Part shown: positions 5,158-7,022 of the stretch, piece by piece
Layout of the letters: every line of letters begins with the position of its first letter
Numbering within the stretch: position 1 is the first letter of the stretch
Assembly (NCBI GenBank): GCA_028823185.1
Contig: JAPKBY010000084.1
Span: 1 to 7,022 of the forward strand
Length of the DNA stretch: 7,022 nt
Direction: 5' to 3'
Source: Planctomycetota bacterium
GTDB lineage: Bacteria > Planctomycetota > UBA1135 > GCA-002686595
The notes under the pieces: model-generated
Seen by the model: only the letters and a program-made list of their open reading frames with translations
The model's database searches: none
What the model was told of the DNA's origin: nothing
Made by a program: the position numbers and the translations under genes

Positions 5158-6492
5158 GTGACGACGACCTTCGATCTCGCCGAAGACACGATCCCGAGCT
5201 TCGCATCCCTCCAAGACGCCCGCGTCCAGGTCTTCTCAAGCCAGAGCGCCAAGGAGTCCCTAGAGCGGACCCTGGAATCGCTCGGCACCGAAGCCGAAGC
5301 CGGTCGACGCAAAGGGCTAGGTATGTGGATCCTTGGCCGGTATGAGGATGCAGCTCAACTGCTCGCTTCTCACACCGCCGACGACGTCGCATCCTTCACT
5401 CTCGCGATGGCCTACATGCAGACCTCCCAATGGGACGGCGCGCTAGGGATCTTCAATCGCCTCTCAACCGCTTACCCCGAAGAGCCGCGCCCGCGCGCAG
5501 GAGCGCTCGAAGCTCGCCTAGAGAAGCATCTCGGATCGGACGCAGAGCCAGAGGAGTACATCGCGAGCCTTCGCGCTGAGATCGCAGAGACCCCAGAAGC
5601 TTTCCAACAGAGCGCTGACGGCCTTCACATAACCGGCCGCCTCTTCGAAGCGGAGCGCGATTGGGAAAGTGCCCTCGAGGCTTACGAGAAGTCCTGCGAC
5701 GTGAGCATCGCTCACCGCAAGAACCTCTTTCACCTCGCCCGCCTCTCCGAGCGCATGGGCCTGGACGAAGGCGCTCTCGAGGCCTACCAAGCGCTCGTCG
5801 CCCTGCAACCCGCAGAGCGCAACGCGATGATGAACCTCGGCATTCTCTACGAAGACATGGGACGGCACCAAGAAGCCGCCAGCTGCTACGACTCGATCGT
5901 GAAGTCAGCGCCCATGGACGAGCTAGCCCGCCTCTACCTCGCCGACGCCCTCGCCGGCATGGAGATGTACTACGACGAGGACCTCGAGCGTAAAGAGGAT
6001 CGACTGAACCAGATCCTGCGCACGCCGATCACCGACTTCGAGCTCTCTGTCCGCGCGAGAAACTGTCTCAACAAGATGGACATCTTGACCCTCGGCGACC
6101 TCGTCGAGCAGACCGAGGCCGAGCTCCTCGCCTACAAGAACTTCGGCGAGACCTCTCTCAACGAGATCAAAGAGATCCTCGGCAGCAAGGGCCTACTGCT
6201 CGGCATGCCCCACGAAGAGGCTGTGGCCAGCGTCGATGTCGGCCGCAACCGCTACACCGGCATGGAGAACGCGGACGCCCTCAATCGTCCGCTCTCAGAC
6301 CTCGAGCTCTCGATCCGCGCGCGACGCGCCGTCGAGACACTCGGCTGCCTGACCCTAGGGGACATCATCCAGCACTCCGAAGAGGAGCTGCTCGGCATGC
6401 CGAACTTCGGTCAGACCTCACTGGTCGAGCTGCGAGAGCGCCTCGAGCAATTTGGACTGAAGCTTAAGAGCAAGCCCGACTCAACGGACTAG
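5158..6492 (+). CDS. TPR protein with two RNA polymerase alpha-CTD-like domains
   Basis: This 444-residue protein joins tetratricopeptide-like helices (about 55-260) to two alphaCTD-like domains. TPR-type units are clearest at about 189-256 ('NLFHLARLSERMG', 'AMMNLGILYEDMGRHQEAASCY'). A linker with 'MYYDED' (270-275) leads to alphaCTD 1 (287-350: 'FELSVRARNCLNKM', 'YKNFGETSLNEIKE') and, after a short spacer, alphaCTD 2 (375-436: 'LELSIRARRAVETLG', 'MPNFGQTSLVEL'). Against E. coli RpoA, copy 1 keeps Arg265, Asn268, Cys269, Gly296 and Ser299 (here 299, 302, 303, 330, 333) but has Thr for Lys298; copy 2 keeps Arg265, Gly296 and Ser299 but has Arg and Ala for Asn268 and Cys269. There is no alpha N-terminal domain, so it is not RpoA itself. 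I recall such proteins as common in Planctomycetes, starting 'MTTT', which supports the GTG at 5158; an in-frame TGA lies at 5098 and no Shine-Dalgarno is evident. The function is not established; DNA or polymerase binding with protein contacts via the TPRs is inferred. Confidence 0.85.
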   Translation: MTTTFDLAEDTIPSFASLQDARVQVFSSQSAKESLERTLESLGTEAEAGRRKGLGMWILGRYEDAAQLLASHTADDVASFTLAMAYMQTSQWDGALGIFNRLSTAYPEEPRPRAGALEARLEKHLGSDAEPEEYIASLRAEIAETPEAFQQSADGLHITGRLFEAERDWESALEAYEKSCDVSIAHRKNLFHLARLSERMGLDEGALEAYQALVALQPAERNAMMNLGILYEDMGRHQEAASCYDSIVKSAPMDELARLYLADALAGMEMYYDEDLERKEDRLNQILRTPITDFELSVRARNCLNKMDILTLGDLVEQTEAELLAYKNFGETSLNEIKEILGSKGLLLGMPHEEAVASVDVGRNRYTGMENADALNRPLSDLELSIRARRAVETLGCLTLGDIIQHSEEELLGMPNFGQTSLVELRERLEQFGLKLKSKPDSTD

Positions 6493-6504
6493 TTCAAACC
6501 AAGC

Positions 6505-6510
6505 GGAGGA
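6505..6510 (+). promoter_or_regulatory. Strong ribosome binding site for ruvA
   Basis: GGAGGA ends 10 bases before the GTG at 6521. It is the best Shine-Dalgarno sequence in the window and fixes the ruvA start, since the encoded protein then begins with the normal RuvA N-terminus. Confidence 0.85.
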
Positions 6511-6520
6511 AGAGCAACTC

Positions 6521-7022
6521 GTGTACGAATTCCTGGTAGGCAACATCGCCGATCGCCAGGGGACGAAGCTCATTCTTGATGTCGGCGGAGTGGGCTATGA
6601 CCTCGCGGTCCCGCTCGGCGCCGACTTCGGTGAGGACTCCCCAACAAAGGCTTGGACCCACTTCGTAGTCCGCGAAGATTCGCAGCAGCTCTACGGCTTC
6701 TCGGATCGGGCGACTCGTGACCTCTTCAGATTGCTCCTCAGCGTACGAGGAGTCGGACCCGCGATGGGGCTAGCGATCCTCAGCCATCTCGGAGTGGAAG
6801 AGCTCATCGCAGCGGTCCTCTCAGAGAACGTCTCCGCGCTCGTCCAAGTCAAAGGCGTTGGCAAAAAGACAGCCCAGCAGATCCTTTTGGACTTAAAAGA
6901 CTCTCCAGCCCTCAAGACAGCGGGCAGCGTGACGAGCCCGAGCACGACCTCGGCGCCCTCTGCACTCGTGGAAGACGCTGTCAGCGCGCTCACCTCGATC
7001 GGCTTCAGCGAAAGAGAAGCGC
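6521..7022 (+). CDS. ruvA: Holliday junction DNA helicase subunit RuvA, 3' end cut by window
   Basis: RuvA binds four-way DNA junctions as a tetramer and loads the RuvB motor for branch migration during recombinational repair. The 167 visible residues begin 'MYEFLVGNIADRQG' with the usual OB-fold N-terminal domain, including 'DVGGVGYDL' (20-28) and 'REDSQQLYGF' (51-60). Two helix-hairpin-helix motifs follow, around 'SVRGVGPAMGLAIL' (74-87) and 'QVKGVGKKTAQQILLDLK' (109-126). A Ser/Thr/Pro-containing linker (about 133-148) leads into the RuvB-binding domain III, 'EDAVSALTSIGFSEREA' (151-167), where the window ends. A typical RuvA is about 200 residues, so roughly 30-40 are missing. It starts 28 bases after the TPR-alphaCTD gene with no terminator between, so the two are probably co-transcribed; ruvB is the expected but unseen downstream partner. 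Confidence 0.97.
   Translation, partial: MYEFLVGNIADRQGTKLILDVGGVGYDLAVPLGADFGEDSPTKAWTHFVVREDSQQLYGFSDRATRDLFRLLLSVRGVGPAMGLAILSHLGVEELIAAVLSENVSALVQVKGVGKKTAQQILLDLKDSPALKTAGSVTSPSTTSAPSALVEDAVSALTSIGFSEREA

Noticed and set aside
5518..5871. Minus-strand open frame of 117 codons inside the TPR gene
   Set aside because: It overlaps a well-supported coding region and has no family features.
5158..6492. Identification of this gene as rpoA, or as a frameshifted rpoA
   Set aside because: There is no alpha N-terminal domain; the N-terminal half is TPR-like, the frame is uninterrupted and the alphaCTD is duplicated.

Overview
The window is GC-rich (roughly 60%), densely coding bacterial DNA. The best guess is a planctomycete. 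The main reason is the gene at 5158-6492, a TPR protein ending in two copies of the RNA polymerase alpha C-terminal domain, an architecture I recall as typical of Planctomycetes. Supporting signs are an endonuclease III-like protein with a 'DWNEVRVS' motif that I also associate with that phylum, several genes without a clear Shine-Dalgarno sequence, and low-complexity tails on housekeeping proteins. The assignment rests on remembered family features, not on a search.

Layout. The left two thirds is read on the minus strand, in the order murA (4823-3522), ffh (3450-1882), rpsP (1654-1133), then a helix-hairpin-helix glycosylase-like protein (1065 to beyond base 1). These supply peptidoglycan precursor synthesis (MurA), co-translational membrane targeting (Ffh, the SRP54 GTPase), the small ribosomal subunit (S16) and probably DNA binding or repair. 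The 227-base gap between ffh and rpsP holds two hairpins, one resembling a weak intrinsic terminator. The usual rimM/trmD/rplS partners do not immediately follow rpsP.

A 334-base divergent intergenic region (4824-5157) separates this block from two plus-strand genes. It carries a good sigma70-type promoter (TTGACG, 18 bases, TAGAAT) for the rightward genes and a GC-rich, foldable leader on the murA side. The rightward unit is the TPR-double-alphaCTD gene (5158-6492) and, 28 bases later with a strong GGAGGA ribosome site, ruvA (Holliday-junction binding), which runs off the right edge.

Most noteworthy are: (1) the TPR protein with tandem alphaCTDs, whose first copy keeps nearly all E. coli DNA-contact residues while the second has lost some, apparently co-transcribed with ruvA; (2) the endonuclease III-like protein, whose positions matching the catalytic Lys and Asp are changed and which carries a long histone-like Lys/Ala tail; (3) low-complexity charged C-terminal tails on three successive gene products (basic on the HhH protein, basic then acidic on S16, Gly/Met-rich then basic on Ffh). 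No mobile element, CRISPR array, tRNA or rRNA was seen.
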